Source of the DNA: Pontimicrobium aquaticum | GTDB taxonomy: Bacteria > Bacteroidota > Bacteroidia > Flavobacteriales > Flavobacteriaceae | Direction: 5' to 3' | Length of the DNA stretch: 64,000 nt | Assembly: GCF_005047595.1 (NCBI RefSeq) | Contig: NZ_SUPL01000003.1 | Span: forward strand, 372,001 to 436,000 | Made by a program: the position numbers and the translations under genes | The notes under the pieces: generated by a model | Told to the model about the DNA's origin: nothing | The model's input: only the letters and a program-made list of their open reading frames with translations | Databases searched by the model: none | Part shown: positions 63,760 to 64,000 of the stretch, in pieces | Numbering within the stretch: position 1 is the first letter of the stretch | Layout of the letters: every line of letters begins with the position of its first letter

Positions 63760-64000
63760 TTATTGAGTAACACTAAAGTTAATAACTACAAAACCGACTT
63801 GTTTTACAGGTGCTTTAGAATCGGCATTCCACTTGTAACTCATAGCTGTTTTTTTTGCAGCATCAAATAGACAACTTACTCCTGTGGTTCCTTTTTGTCC
63901 AGGAATAGCATTTATCACTCTCCCTTGTCTATTTACATGAATTTCAACAACCACACGACCTTCTTCATTACATTCTGGCTTAAACTCTTGCTTTTCTGGT
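63760..64000 (-). CDS. TonB-family protein, C-terminal part (runs off the window)
   Basis: The open frame continues past the window edge, so the start is missing; about 80 residues are visible. They match a TonB C-terminal domain: VVVEIHVNRQGRVINAIPG and the Cys in TGVSCLFDAAKKTAMSYKWNAD, then VGFVVINF. Such proteins pass proton-motive energy from ExbB-ExbD to outer membrane receptors. In related genomes exbB, exbD and tonB lie upstream of folC; those genes would be outside this window. Confidence 0.82.
   Translation of the reverse strand, partial: PEKQEFKPECNEEGRVVVEIHVNRQGRVINAIPGQKGTTGVSCLFDAAKKTAMSYKWNADSKAPVKQVGFVVINFSVTQ

Overview
The window is AT-rich bacterial chromosome from a member of the Flavobacteriaceae (Bacteroidota), probably a gliding and type IX-secreting species. 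The evidence is the gene content: PorT, TamL, PorV, PorU and GldJ of the type IX secretion and gliding machinery, a short primary sigma factor without region 1.1, a zinc-finger-less AccD of flavobacterial type, a very long acidic FtsZ, and promoter elements of the Bacteroidota form TAnnTTTG. Most of the window is core genome. I see no transposase, prophage, CRISPR array or plasmid gene. Genus cannot be fixed from this sequence alone.

Layout. 1-13 kb: 3' end of porT, a TrmH-type rRNA methyltransferase, tamL, fbaA, accD, two species-level hypothetical envelope genes, rpsO-pnp, a small unknown gene, rpoD, rpe and a CBS protein. 13-16.7 kb: MtfA-like peptidase, PutP-type symporter with a RidA partner, tRNA-Arg and yqeY. 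16.8-32.3 kb, all on the minus strand: the division and cell wall cluster mraZ-rsmH-ftsL-ftsI-murE-mraY-murD-ftsW-murG-murC-ftsQ-ftsA-ftsZ, headed by three tandem MraZ boxes. 32.5-45 kb: housekeeping and metabolic genes (alpha/beta hydrolase, engB, pafA-type phosphatase, mlaE-mlaF, DUF389 protein, manC, SprT-like protein, MFS transporter with a DSD1/D-threonine aldolase-like enzyme, lipoprotein RidA, SDR, M28 peptidase). 45.2-48.3 kb: a three-domain AraC regulator followed by a truncated haemoglobin and an FAD oxidase. 48.3-51.5 kb: pyruvate dehydrogenase E2 and E1-alpha, and cytidine deaminase. 51.7-60.1 kb: the type IX locus porU-porV on the minus strand, divergent from gldJ-murF. 60.2-62.4 kb: a SigZ-like sigma factor with a Cys-tailed flavoprotein. 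The end holds tRNA-Val, folC and the 3' end of a tonB-like gene.

How it fits together. The dcw cluster plus murF (40 kb away, beside gldJ) supplies most enzymes for the cytoplasmic steps of peptidoglycan synthesis and the FtsQ-L-I-W-A-Z divisome; MurE carries the DNPR motif for meso-diaminopimelate. Four Mur ligases and their relative FolC all lie in this window. TamL, PorT, PorV, PorU and GldJ all serve outer membrane biogenesis or type IX export.

Most worth a second look: (1) a boundary sequence of about 60-85 bp shared by two accessory-looking insertions (lipoprotein RidA at 42.8 kb and sigZ-flavoprotein at 60.2 kb); (2) two dispersed-repeat-like sequences that appear to be translated in the linkers of the pyruvate dehydrogenase E2; (3) a DUF4242 / cyclase-like / AraC fusion beside trHb and a BBE oxidase; (4) perfect 10-bp-periodic MraZ operators that settle the mraZ start; (5) a hairpin leader between rpsO and pnp. 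Start codons were moved from the longest ORF wherever family length, signal peptide or promoter position required it.
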